Source: a virus. Taken from it: a stretch of 49,772 nt of DNA. Shown here piece by piece: positions 29,901 to 35,881 of the stretch. The position numbers were made by a program, and so were the translations under genes. The notes beneath the pieces were generated by a model, which saw only the letters and a list, made by a program, of their open reading frames with translations, searched no databases and was not told the origin of the DNA. Location: IMG/VR virus record IMGVR_UViG_3300007276_000075, positions 1 to 49,772 of that record; one strand, given 5' to 3'. Every line of letters starts with the position of its first letter. Positions within the stretch are counted from its first letter, which is position 1.

Positions 29901-31453
29901 GCGGTGCGGTTGGTACCACTATGTTCTTTAACACTCGTTCATCCGTACTGCAGCTAACATCGGCTGTTAACTTTGTTAACTGGAGCGACAATAATCCACT
30001 TGAAGCAGGTAAGGCCATTGTTAATCAAAAGCAATACTGGGGTGATGTAGCTATGATATTCAACTCTCCGTTTATGAAAGCTCGTAGAGGCGGTCTTCAA
30101 ACAGACGTAAACGCTAATGAATTACTGGAAGACCTTAAAGGTTCTAAAAATCCGTTCAAATCCGCAACGGCTTATCTTTTGAAACTTGGTTTCACACCTA
30201 CTAAAATAGCGGATAGCTTTGCTATTGCAACAGGTGGCGCTACGTTTTACAGAAACAGAATAAAAACATATCTAAAAGATGGTATGAGCCAAACTGAAGC
30301 CGAGTCAAAAGCGTTTGAGGATATGATGGAGTTAGCAGAAGAAACACAACAGTCATCAAGAGAGGATAGAGTTTCTCAACAACAAGCCAGCGGTGTTGGT
30401 AAGTTTATTTTAGCGTTTCAGAATACACCTATGCAGATGAATAGGTTAATGAAGAAGGCTTCGCTAGATTTAATTAACGGTAGAGGTGATGCTAAGGCTA
30501 ATATATCAAGAATTATATACTACAGCACTGTACAAAGCGCCATATTCTATGGTCTTCAGGGAGCTTTATTTGCTTCATTATTTGGTGATGACGAAGAAGA
30601 TAAAATAACAGACGAGAAACAACAAAGGTTGATAAACGGTATGATGGATAGTTTGCTTAGAGGTTCAGGGGTTGGAGGAGCTGTAGTAGCAACATTAAAA
30701 AACACTATACTTAGATTCATGAAGGAAGACAAAAAGTCTACCGATGATGAGTTTATGACAGAAGCTGATCATGCTTACACAATTATAGAGGCGTTAAATA
30801 TATCACCACCAATAGGTATTAAAGCAAGAAAATTGTATGGCGCAGCTCAAACGTGGGAGTTTAACAGAGATGTTATAAGCCATATGTCTAAAACAAATAT
30901 CAACAACCCTGTGTACGACGCTACCTTTGCTGCTGTCGAGTCAACAACAAACATACCTTTAAGTAGGTTGTATAGCAAGATGGAAAACATTAAAGCCGCT
31001 ATGGATTCAGATAACGAAACATGGAAGAGAGTGGCTATGGCTTTAGGTTGGAATAAATGGAATTTTGGTATTAAAAATCAAGACGTCATTACCGCGAGAG
31101 GTGAAGTTAAAGAGATTAAATCTGAAGCAGCTGAGGTTAGAAGAGAAGAGAGAAGGCTTGAAAGAGAGGAAGAAAGAGCGGCTGAAAATGCTGTTATAGA
31201 ACAAGGTTTTATAGAAGATCAAGCTCAAGAAAGAGCTGATGGTAAAGAAGACGTTACCTGCACCGCTGTTAACAACTCAGGTGTTAGATGTAAAGTAAAA
31301 GCAGTTGACGGTGGCACGCGTTGCACTATACACCAAGAAGTAGAACAACGCGCGGATGGTGAGAAGAAGCAGTGTTCTCACGTTAAAAGTGACGGTAAAA
31401 GATGTAAAATAAAAACAACAAATCAATCTGGAAAATGCTATTATCACGACTAA
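20972..31453 (+). CDS. Giant polyvalent internal virion protein with zincin, HAD and zinc-finger-like domains
   Basis: A 3493-residue protein in the T7 gp16 position, probably ejected into the host. Domains in order: a 32-residue tandem repeat (about 9-68); helical regions; Gly/Ala-rich hydrophobic stretches near 830-865 and 925-955 that may enter membranes; a zincin-type metallopeptidase with HEVGH (H1418, E1419, H1422) and a possible third ligand in KEEYIRAVGD near 1500; long helical regions; a HAD-like phosphatase (D2533-F-D2535-D-T2537, T2612 in LTAR, D2668/D2669); a conserved-looking FIPPSAEDF segment near 2755; a hydrophobic stretch near 3180; and two C-x9-C-x10-C-x2-H motifs at the end (C3430 to H3454, C3468 to H3492). 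Large mosaic proteins delivered with phage or plasmid DNA are known as polyvalent proteins. No RNA polymerase motif was seen despite the N4-like length. Substrates are unknown. Confidence 0.8.
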   Translation: MVDEKTNQLLRDLVQTAKDLNFDMDATMSKFPEFQNVDRQLLDDFVQTAKDLNYDIDLTLSKFPEITGEKGKEVEPGKTQDPTVYRGVPYGSDTQRPIEQPSSQQDGDPIKEQVAASPAMTPMFPEEEKKEPGFLDGDKDKSKFYESQAAMKLDAMTPAQQEEEFGKGGYMRTREYKLGVLKGKLARGESMDGDTVIIPPEFQSKKQKDEIKLSNKSYEDEIDLGNMKTVVDKKFGDVKKVFDEYAGFPGLNVINNSVGLDEKVKFILPDGEVVDVDLYPTGPGDDLFNTKAGVDAKLVEVKKLERIKEWYSDPKNKKKTNLGLFRVLGDRSDDWLGDNFPTNLTPINDELSRLNYRIKIDQSVEGEVGAGGNKYRLVDVVTNRSIAGGSAGDIQQHLFNNLSTSQLNQLKDNNTELTKEVIEQYRQQKSDRYDYLVGSPSSSIYTLKTEDSFPDKVNIALDGLDISTRDRQIIKAYLNNAVTNTGDLLQQAGASRNKYKEKNKAYAEMYDELVSLTSANAFPGSLDITRAGDEPSQSFDLDNPEKVLSELKSILTLRKGSDSEGLSLYNNILSEEVVNSQHLSNSNDVANTWLSLLSTSSERGGGSVSDEKLNSAGVSDYRPEMLSALIDEAKRDQNYMNKLGGMTDTYLKIDGSYDELYSQYKKRGEEINKGSKADIEVLLKDFRDDGLGYENVDGKLVIIGTDKKAVNIAQGRWNELMHNQAEVNSAWNTGLSFLNAESNEFAGDVFSMGGVVDREYNYGTLLAKDFWGGASSFVEGIPAFFGSGDALRAMESGQRGEEAYEMMYDYQTAWAEGMTGRYVGRVGAQQSVNLAVALGTQFIPGVGAAMNVVRAATAPTLFGLSAGGQQRSAVNQQVDTGKKAKLALKSLEKDYKIGAISQSMYLDNRVRLETSLALGELNFAQRNGSVLAAGIIEGGITYAVGTVPNARAAMKNLSGIVDRSVHASARTRWGAARNFLGQSSKQVGGEVLEEEAIYFSNELQAGVMTGRDMDFTHWDDVLIASLIVAGPMNTTTTAYGTVMQQVANEQFREQVVPQIEKVGEIHNAIKEAALKSSPEGEAEVKVLRQGMTEALKQMGLSNSAMEVNAILSGTAGIETLLDQSMAENAIHQKAGIKPQDTPRAKKMKLKKYRATLSGRAATAHDATLKTIEDTRARVYAETESKFDNVAEGKGGIIESAYGQAGLDVAADMVNPESPNFNPKFNRMDNKQKVIAVHEKIKAQYNDHLVAEAKADANTVKNMELAVYGREGGSTTLADGKTKRTRRKRKAENEYFQLAANWGTSRSTHALSIASKGRVNARNILQEEVVEGMNENSIEEFADNEAMAQDVLKNWKKKYGYVSEVKAQEVAKKIRDGKIVAQVVVDAETNKAKYITLNKADALNALMQGDLLQGTAYAHEVGHVLDAIALTDAEIELMAIGLEESLNGEQSLQLVNAQAIRRMTNVSDGDSKLQLENNSRPWNPNTNKVDWRNSKQLAKEEYIRAVGDILGDGYHAHELKQARKIGKQGIKNLFREKTGKRNFKFDSKGAALNYLVGYLDAFNKGEISQQTRRKIAAKKMMSDEQLERETVGRKQELTPEEVKNSERAIKKSNKEASERVQNVYDEFGMDGIQEIIDEFEVIVNPGNGNPKGRFGLVEKYRSRFEIDELPFSLGRTMQERRNAIAQAIYLDKRGIYGMVEKYNSDGQVRTDDQGNKVPLAGYINKYIEKRADEIVNDLLQEEAVTRIDETHSNIEIEDDSGTVEMERRSKGVKLYERFGEDGLGIHSSIFIDVLNGDINVDGKNYKTLGGKRFYQVMEMMGINPVNKAGKPKTGNLDATDVTNAQRWIQKNIQSVRGAVIPMHSTIKMVKNPNTGKLEARPDKAVGIPQVLLDSDLFTKHTRKDNLTGYSFNDNLTDAEITRVFGITERGTPNIKPKDDRNVGQRIRALVKLVDMAMTNQAARAAMDQRGDPISEVLSVADGRNLNLFSERAATESLHSYLVDTPVDQVQDQMVEVMKIAFVHGYHSPDSDRRAEFENRLDKAGIPQDVLAYLDSRDFGRYFTDENTGFNAPIKKALLSGKWKDKHARKVLLDLVNNPYQYTVDGVKYQNKKALKDLENSSIALMQEFPPQFVRKLGRSFFVMGSSRGLSAANAPRFIAAYEAKIKEPDMIGPMMFDINAISAINAGKLLSFKIQKIQAEDYSDLSKEEGAKRKRDKVNRLYGKDIDAANENNIKALKYMIETIAEFGKTRPDLQGGLLRMLQGATNNVNSFRSYTSISLIQYSNKPQTVWKGINKKTGKTVYFAKNPTKVQKENHDIAINDNHPEYKAALKYAKVKAREKSKKKGWNSTMENEVQAQLAARLRIKGEHITPSANMMQLLATNIADVWYNNGSITMATENAMSGFSQSLGTEIYSRLQDDASGSTSPADMYRMVAIQGNPDIDVDSFKTSTGDLQYSEFVRAELASKARIQESLNRLDAIRKGDSKSLNNVTENLGAITKGATDVEVQNTINDARRATAKNSERGETKGMSAWDFDDTLAMTSSEVITTSPDGVPGKLTAEEFATDGARLKAEGYVFDFSEFNKVVGGKPGPLFDKALERSKKFGTEDTYILTARSPEAAPAIKEFLDAVGLDIPLKNITGLGKSEGSAKARWILNKFAEGYNDIYFADDAIQNVDAVQQVYDEFDIKGKVEQAKVKFSERANATMEQVLSEGQLDLDEDFNIVLEETKGVDRRKEFSAVKAQQRGKNKGKFKFFIPPSAEDFAGLLYSFMGKGEIGNKHHAFFKENLFDPFSRGIRRYNSVMQETTREIREARKAIPGINGKLKKKIAGTDFTNEHAVRVYNWSKAGIDIPGLSRTDQKILVDAVAADVELEAFSESILNTSNKLGVDFVIDSSWLIGNISSDINEQMRDSRSVALSDFLSKSDVIFSEKNLNKIQAIYGNNFREALEDSLYRMEHGGNRSRNSGRIVNALNQWVTSGAVGTTMFFNTRSSVLQLTSAVNFVNWSDNNPLEAGKAIVNQKQYWGDVAMIFNSPFMKARRGGLQTDVNANELLEDLKGSKNPFKSATAYLLKLGFTPTKIADSFAIATGGATFYRNRIKTYLKDGMSQTEAESKAFEDMMELAEETQQSSREDRVSQQQASGVGKFILAFQNTPMQMNRLMKKASLDLINGRGDAKANISRIIYYSTVQSAIFYGLQGALFASLFGDDEEDKITDEKQQRLINGMMDSLLRGSGVGGAVVATLKNTILRFMKEDKKSTDDEFMTEADHAYTIIEALNISPPIGIKARKLYGAAQTWEFNRDVISHMSKTNINNPVYDATFAAVESTTNIPLSRLYSKMENIKAAMDSDNETWKRVAMALGWNKWNFGIKNQDVITARGEVKEIKSEAAEVRREERRLEREEERAAENAVIEQGFIEDQAQERADGKEDVTCTAVNNSGVRCKVKAVDGGTRCTIHQEVEQRADGEKKQCSHVKSDGKRCKIKTTNQSGKCYYHD
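20996..21175 (+). repeat. 96-base (32-residue) tandem repeat at start of giant gene
   Basis: Two adjacent copies encode LL(R/D)D(L/F)VQTAKDLN(F/Y)D followed by a SKFPE motif. They differ at the DNA level but match closely in protein, so this is a duplicated helical module rather than a recent DNA repeat. Confidence 0.8.
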
Positions 31454-32478
31454 CTTTATTAATTACTCTGCTATTATCATGTAGCTTTGTTCACGCTCAA
31501 GGGTTTAAGAAGGCTTTTAAGTTTGCTACTTTTTATTCAGCTGTAAACGGAGGTAACTCTGTTGCTGATCAAACAGTATGGTCTGTAGGTGATGGACTAA
31601 GCTCTACTGACATAGAGACTCCTTATGACTACAGTCTAACAATGGGTATTCGCAAGATAGCTAGATTTGGTTATGAAAATAGAGCTAATGTTTTTTATGA
31701 CGGAACTGAAGAGTCTTGGTCAGACGGAGCTAATATAGGTAAGCGCAACGGCTTAGAGTTTCTAGCTGAGGTTAAATACAAAAGACAAATGGGTCAAGAG
31801 TTTCTTGATCAAAACCATTTCCTAAGATACGTAGGGGATAAGTACATTGTAAAAGGAGAGTATCTACAAGACGGCTTTGCAGATATATCTTACTTTGAAA
31901 CATCGCAAAGAAGTAGGTTAAAGCTTGGAGATAAGTTTTCGTTTAACTTAGGTTTAGCACAACGAGCTTCTGAGCCATACGGTTATAATCCTTTGGATGA
32001 GTGGTTGCTTGATAACAACGATATACACTACACATACTTAGCTTTACAGGAGGGATACACGGTAGACGTGCCTAACGCAGAGTACTTTTCACCAGAAGGA
32101 GAGCTTGTGGCTACAAGTACTGAGGTGTGGGAGGCGGTTGTTATACCTGAGGTTATATCAGACTACGCTGAAAGAAAACGCGGTGAGTTAAATAAATTGA
32201 TACAACACTCTGTTGTTGCTGGGTTTGATTTCTACCACTACACAGATGACTTTTGGTTGCACGCATGGGGAAACGTTATGCCATACCACGTGGATAGCGG
32301 TAACGAGTTTATGTATCACAACTCTGTTGGCGGCCAATGGGTGGATTTCTCAGGCGGGGCAATACTTGGATACAGGTACAACAAACACTTAGGATTATTC
32401 TTGGAAGGGAAGTACAATAAGTACTGGAATAGAGAGTGGTACAACTTTAAGTGTGGAGTAAACTATGTAATCTTTTAA
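31435..32478 (+). CDS. Secreted protein, probable outer-membrane beta-barrel
   Basis: A 347-residue protein starting with a clear Sec signal (LLSRLTLLITLLLSCSFVHA, then Q). Cleavage after HA is likely; the LLSC stretch could alternatively be a weak lipobox. The mature part is rich in Tyr, Phe, Asp and Gly, with alternating hydrophobic patterns. It ends in YVIF, an aromatic terminal residue as in outer-membrane barrels recognised by the BAM complex. The gene starts 19 bases inside the end of the giant ejection gene, so it is coupled to it. Possible roles include altering the receptor surface (superinfection exclusion), permeability, or lysis. I do not recognise a specific family. Confidence 0.7.
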   Translation: MLLSRLTLLITLLLSCSFVHAQGFKKAFKFATFYSAVNGGNSVADQTVWSVGDGLSSTDIETPYDYSLTMGIRKIARFGYENRANVFYDGTEESWSDGANIGKRNGLEFLAEVKYKRQMGQEFLDQNHFLRYVGDKYIVKGEYLQDGFADISYFETSQRSRLKLGDKFSFNLGLAQRASEPYGYNPLDEWLLDNNDIHYTYLALQEGYTVDVPNAEYFSPEGELVATSTEVWEAVVIPEVISDYAERKRGELNKLIQHSVVAGFDFYHYTDDFWLHAWGNVMPYHVDSGNEFMYHNSVGGQWVDFSGGAILGYRYNKHLGLFLEGKYNKYWNREWYNFKCGVNYVIF

Positions 32479-32481
32479 GAT

Positions 32482-32844
32482 ATGGCTTATACTCAAAAAA
32501 ACAACCCTTTTCCAGTAACATCTTGCGGTAGGCGCAGGGCTGGTGGTATAGGAAGTGCTTTTAAAAAAGCTGACCCACGTAAAACCATAGGTCCAGGTAA
32601 AAACTTCAACAAAGCTAACCCAACTGGAACAGGTGGCGCAGCTGGAGGGGGTATGACTCAAAAAGGTGTTAATGAGTATAAAAGAAATAACCCAGGTAGT
32701 AAATTAAAAACCGCTGTAACTACACCTCCTTCTAAACTTAAGAAAGGTAGTAAAGCAGCTGGTCGTAGAAAATCATTTTGTGCAAGATCAAAAGGTTGGA
32801 CCGGTGAAAGAGGTAGAGCAGCTAGACGTAGGTGGAACTGTTAA
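32482..32844 (+). CDS. Small basic DUF6321-like protein
   Basis: A 120-residue, strongly basic protein. The core GGGMTQKGVNEYKRNNPGSK followed by LKTAVTTPPSKLKKGSKAAG and RRKSFCARS is a motif I recall from many marine phage and some algal-virus proteins, where it is listed as a domain of unknown function (DUF6321, from memory). It ends RRRWNC with conserved-looking Cys residues (C15, C98, C120 approximately). The charge suggests nucleic acid binding or packing in the virion. It sits 3 bases after the barrel-like gene. Function is not known. Confidence 0.75.
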   Translation: MAYTQKNNPFPVTSCGRRRAGGIGSAFKKADPRKTIGPGKNFNKANPTGTGGAAGGGMTQKGVNEYKRNNPGSKLKTAVTTPPSKLKKGSKAAGRRKSFCARSKGWTGERGRAARRRWNC

Positions 32845-32854
32845 ATAAATAGCC

Positions 32855-33088
32855 ATGGCATTTAAAATGAAATACAAAAACCTCAAAGAGGTTGTGAAAC
32901 AACTTAACTCAGCGGTTGTTGCCCACGGTAAACAAGCTAAAACAATAAATAAACACATCGATGAGATGGAAGATAGCCCTATGAAAAAGAAAAAAGGACT
33001 AGATGGTAAAGCTTGCTGGGAAGGTTACAAGTTACAAGGAACAAAAAAGAAAGGTGGTAAGACAGTGGACAACTGTGTAAAAATGTAA
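32855..33088 (+). CDS. Small basic marine-phage protein
   Basis: A 77-residue Lys-rich protein. The first half is a predicted helix (LKEVVKQLNSAVVAHGKQAK). The second half carries ACWEGYKLQGTKKKGGKTVD then NCVKM, a short Cys-containing tail motif that I recall as recurring at the C-termini of small marine phage proteins. It has no signal peptide or membrane segment. It follows the DUF6321-like gene by 10 bases and may act with it. Function is unknown. Confidence 0.7.
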   Translation: MAFKMKYKNLKEVVKQLNSAVVAHGKQAKTINKHIDEMEDSPMKKKKGLDGKACWEGYKLQGTKKKGGKTVDNCVKM

Positions 33089-33099
33089 GTTAAAATAAA

Positions 33100-33384
33100 A
33101 TGGCAAAACAAATAGGTGAGGATACTAAAGTAACACTAGACCTCAAAACAATCGGAATAGCGGGTGCGGGTTTAGCTGCTTTAATAGGTATGTATTTTAC
33201 GTTACAAGCTGACATAGCTTTAGCTAAGGAACTACCTGAGCCTCAGCCACCAGAGATATCACGTATGGAGTTTGACATGAAGGATCAGCTGGTTAGGCAA
33301 ACTATAATGACCACTCAAGAAGATGTTATAGAGATTAAAGACGATCTAAAGAACATCGAAAGAAAAATCGATGAACTAAAATAA
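33100..33384 (+). CDS. Single-span membrane protein with coiled coil, holin or spanin candidate
   Basis: A 94-residue protein with one hydrophobic Gly/Ala-rich span (IGIAGAGLAALIGMYFTLQA, about residues 18-38). A Pro/Glu linker (ELPEPQPPEISR) and a C-terminal charged helix (EIKDDLKNIERKIDELK) with heptad character follow. One span plus a coiled coil fits an inner-membrane spanin or a small holin, and no other holin candidate was seen in the window. The M15 lysin gene is 10 kb away. The membrane topology call is good; the lysis role is inference. Confidence 0.65.
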   Translation: MAKQIGEDTKVTLDLKTIGIAGAGLAALIGMYFTLQADIALAKELPEPQPPEISRMEFDMKDQLVRQTIMTTQEDVIEIKDDLKNIERKIDELK

Positions 33385-33390
33385 AATATT

Positions 33391-33738
33391 ATGGTATCTA
33401 AAATAATTACTTTACTCTCAGCGGCTACGTTCTTTGTGAACATAGCTTTTGGGCAAAACCCTTGCAACAGTGATATATGCGTAGTGCAGTTTAACGCTAA
33501 CTGGAACGGGTCTAACGGCGTGGGTTATTTAGCTGAACTTACAGACTGCAGTGTTATGAACGTTGATATAGGAGAGGGAACATGGCAGAAAGACTTCGGT
33601 ATTGTGGTTGTACCAACCGTTATAGTTTTTAACGGGAAAGAAGTGGAGAGGTTTCAAGCTGATATAAGTTTTAAGATAGCTGCAACTAGAAAGGACGTGC
33701 AGGGTGTAATAGACGGTATAATTTATAGCGATTTTTAA
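33391..33738 (+). CDS. Secreted thioredoxin-fold protein lacking active-site cysteines
   Basis: A 115-residue protein with a signal peptide (about residues 1-21, cleavage before QNPC). A thioredoxin-like core follows: VVQFNANWNGSNG strand and helix, VMNVDIGE, then VVVPTVIVFNGKEVERF with the cis-proline at P75. The normal WCGPC active site is W38-N-G-S-N42, so both catalytic cysteines are asparagine. Three other cysteines (C25, C30, C53) remain. It should sit in the periplasm and is unlikely to be a classical oxidoreductase; it may be a binding or structural partner. It lies one base before the T9SS-type gene, suggesting joint expression. Confidence 0.72.
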   Translation: MVSKIITLLSAATFFVNIAFGQNPCNSDICVVQFNANWNGSNGVGYLAELTDCSVMNVDIGEGTWQKDFGIVVVPTVIVFNGKEVERFQADISFKIAATRKDVQGVIDGIIYSDF

Positions 33739-33739
33739 C

Positions 33740-35881
33740 ATGAGAAGTTTTTTACTAGCATTATTCTTATTACCATTAACAATTTTTAGCCAAGATAGTT
33801 GGGTTAAAGTATCTGTACAGACAGATGACTATGGAGGAGAAACATCTTGGGAGATATATCAAGAATCAGAGATTGTTGCGGTTAGCCCTCCTTACGTTAG
33901 TAACTCTTTACAAGAAGTTGTAGTACCTCTTAACTCAGGAGGTTATAACTTTGTTATATACGACTCTTTTGGAGATGGTATATGCTGTGACTTTGGACCT
34001 GGATGGTACTCTTTAACTAACTCTTGTGGGTTAGAAATATACGATTACGAGTTTGCAGGTCCTTCAACTACAACATTTTTTGAAGTTCCGTATTGCGAGC
34101 CACCTATAATTGGGTGTATGGACGTAGGTGCTTTAAACTTTAATCCATGGGCTAATGATCAAGCACCGTGTGTGTTTCCGCCTATGCCTTGCGGACCTGG
34201 CCAAGCAAATATTATAGCTTTAATTACACCTGATAGCTACCCGTCTGAAACAAGCTGGGATATAACAGCTAATGGAGAAGTTGTGGCTTCGGGTGAGGGT
34301 TACACTACAACAGGGGTTACTTCACCAACATACGTATGCGTTGGAGTAGGTGATACTTTAGTGGCTAGCATATACGATTCTTACGGGGACGGATTATGCG
34401 GTACTTGTTGGGGAGGGATAGATGGTTACTTCGATGTTAGAACTTTATGCGGTGAAGACATACTTTTTATAGGTGGCGTTGAGCTATTTGACACAGCATC
34501 TTCAGGACCATATATAGTCCCATCTTGCATACCTATAATACCTCAAGGCTGTACAGATTCAAACTACCTAGAGTATAATCCAGAAGCTTTAATAGATGAC
34601 AATAGCTGCTTAACTGAGGTTGTTTTAGGGTGTACACAAGAAGAAGCATTGAACTACAACCCTACCGCTAATACTATAGAAACTGAAGCATCGTGTGATT
34701 ACTCACTGGTGATCACAGACGGAGGAGCAGACGGTTGGTTTGGTAGTTGGTTAGGTTTAAAACAAGGTAGCGATCTATACGGCCCGTATCAAATGGGTCC
34801 TAATGATGGATATGAAGAGGAGTTTAACTTAACCTTAAACTCTAATGAAGACATAAGTGTTTACTTTTTTACGGGTGGCAACGCTGAAACAACAGCGGCT
34901 CAGTGTGGGTTTAGAGTTGAAGGTCCTAATGGAGTAGTGTTAGAAAGCGGTACTAATCCTTGGACTGATCCGTTGAAAAAGTTTCCTTACATATATAATG
35001 GTACGCCTGTTTGTTCTGACTACTGCGTATTACCCGTTGTAGGTTGTACGGATGATTTAGCTTGTAATTATAATAATGAAGCTAATGTAGATGAAGGTTG
35101 TTTTTTCTCTGTGCAGTATTATGATTGTGATAATGCTTGTAATAATGATGTAGACAATGATGGTGTTTGTGACGAACTCGAAGTAGTTGGATGCATGGAT
35201 CCAACAGCATTTAATTATAATGTTCTAGCAACTGATGTAGGTGATTGCGAACCGTTTATATTTGGCTGTATGGACCCAACACAATATAACTATGATTCAG
35301 AAGCTAACACAGAAAACGGTGGTTGTATTCCTTACGCTTATGGTTGTACTGATAGTAATGCCTTTAATTACGATCCGTTGGCTAACACTGAAAATGGCTC
35401 GTGTATTGAAACTGTGGAAGGATGCGCGGACCCTGAGGCTTACAACTATGATACAACGGTTAACATACCTGATCCGGAAGTCTGTCTCTACGAAGCGGTA
35501 GGATGTGTCACTGGTTTAGGTGAGCCGTATGGAGATGGTTATTGGCTCAACGATATGTGTTTCGCTTGGGTCATTCAAGCTGATCCATATTGCTGTGAAG
35601 AGGAGTGGGATAACGCCTGTCAAGAAACATTTAACTATTGCTCTTCTACTAGCGTAGAGAATATGGAGGAAAATAACCTAGTGTTATACCCTAACCCAGT
35701 TGCAACGATATTGACTCTAAATAAAAACGTTGATCTAGACGTGTTTGATTTCGCGGGACGTCTTATTATATCAAAAACAAATACAAACACCCTAGATGTG
35801 TCCTTATGGACCTCAGGCGTGTATACCACGCGGGTAACGTACAACAACCGTGTGTTTATAAATAAAATTATTAAGTTATGA
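33740..35881 (+). CDS. T9SS-type secreted surface protein with Cys repeats
   Basis: A 713-residue protein. A Sec signal peptide (residues 1-18, RSFLLALFLLPLTIFSQ) is followed by three beta-sandwich-like domains (about 20-120, 150-260, 315-425; the first two with DS(F/Y)GDG motifs). Between and after them are eight or nine GC(M/T)D...(N/E)YN...A(N/T)...C repeats of about 22-30 residues. The last 70 residues match the type A C-terminal sorting domain of the type IX secretion system: LYPNPV, VFDFAGRLI, NTLDVSLWTSGVYTTRV, and a Lys-containing end (INKIIKL). Such proteins cross the inner membrane by Sec and the outer membrane by T9SS, then are anchored or released. The protein is presumably exported from the infected cell or displayed on it. 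A simple tail-fibre role is unlikely because of the signal peptide. Confidence 0.85.
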   Translation: MRSFLLALFLLPLTIFSQDSWVKVSVQTDDYGGETSWEIYQESEIVAVSPPYVSNSLQEVVVPLNSGGYNFVIYDSFGDGICCDFGPGWYSLTNSCGLEIYDYEFAGPSTTTFFEVPYCEPPIIGCMDVGALNFNPWANDQAPCVFPPMPCGPGQANIIALITPDSYPSETSWDITANGEVVASGEGYTTTGVTSPTYVCVGVGDTLVASIYDSYGDGLCGTCWGGIDGYFDVRTLCGEDILFIGGVELFDTASSGPYIVPSCIPIIPQGCTDSNYLEYNPEALIDDNSCLTEVVLGCTQEEALNYNPTANTIETEASCDYSLVITDGGADGWFGSWLGLKQGSDLYGPYQMGPNDGYEEEFNLTLNSNEDISVYFFTGGNAETTAAQCGFRVEGPNGVVLESGTNPWTDPLKKFPYIYNGTPVCSDYCVLPVVGCTDDLACNYNNEANVDEGCFFSVQYYDCDNACNNDVDNDGVCDELEVVGCMDPTAFNYNVLATDVGDCEPFIFGCMDPTQYNYDSEANTENGGCIPYAYGCTDSNAFNYDPLANTENGSCIETVEGCADPEAYNYDTTVNIPDPEVCLYEAVGCVTGLGEPYGDGYWLNDMCFAWVIQADPYCCEEEWDNACQETFNYCSSTSVENMEENNLVLYPNPVATILTLNKNVDLDVFDFAGRLIISKTNTNTLDVSLWTSGVYTTRVTYNNRVFINKIIKL
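34109..35520 (+). repeat. Cys-rich GC-x-D/NYN protein repeats in T9SS-type gene
   Basis: About nine units begin GCMD, GCTD, GCTQ, GCAD or GCVT. Most contain a (N/E)YN or NF(N) core and a closing Cys. The copies diverge at DNA level; the clearest block is 35190-35500. Similar repeats are common in flavobacterial secreted proteins. Confidence 0.8.

Noticed and set aside
20972-31453. Virion RNA polymerase like that of N4 (similar length, about 3500 residues)
   Set aside because: I found no polymerase motif; the only DFDD-type acidic motif belongs to a complete HAD domain followed by LTAR and DD motifs.
35241-35501. A plus-strand 86-residue frame within the T9SS-type gene
   Set aside because: It is an out-of-frame reading of the Cys-repeat region, with no independent start context.
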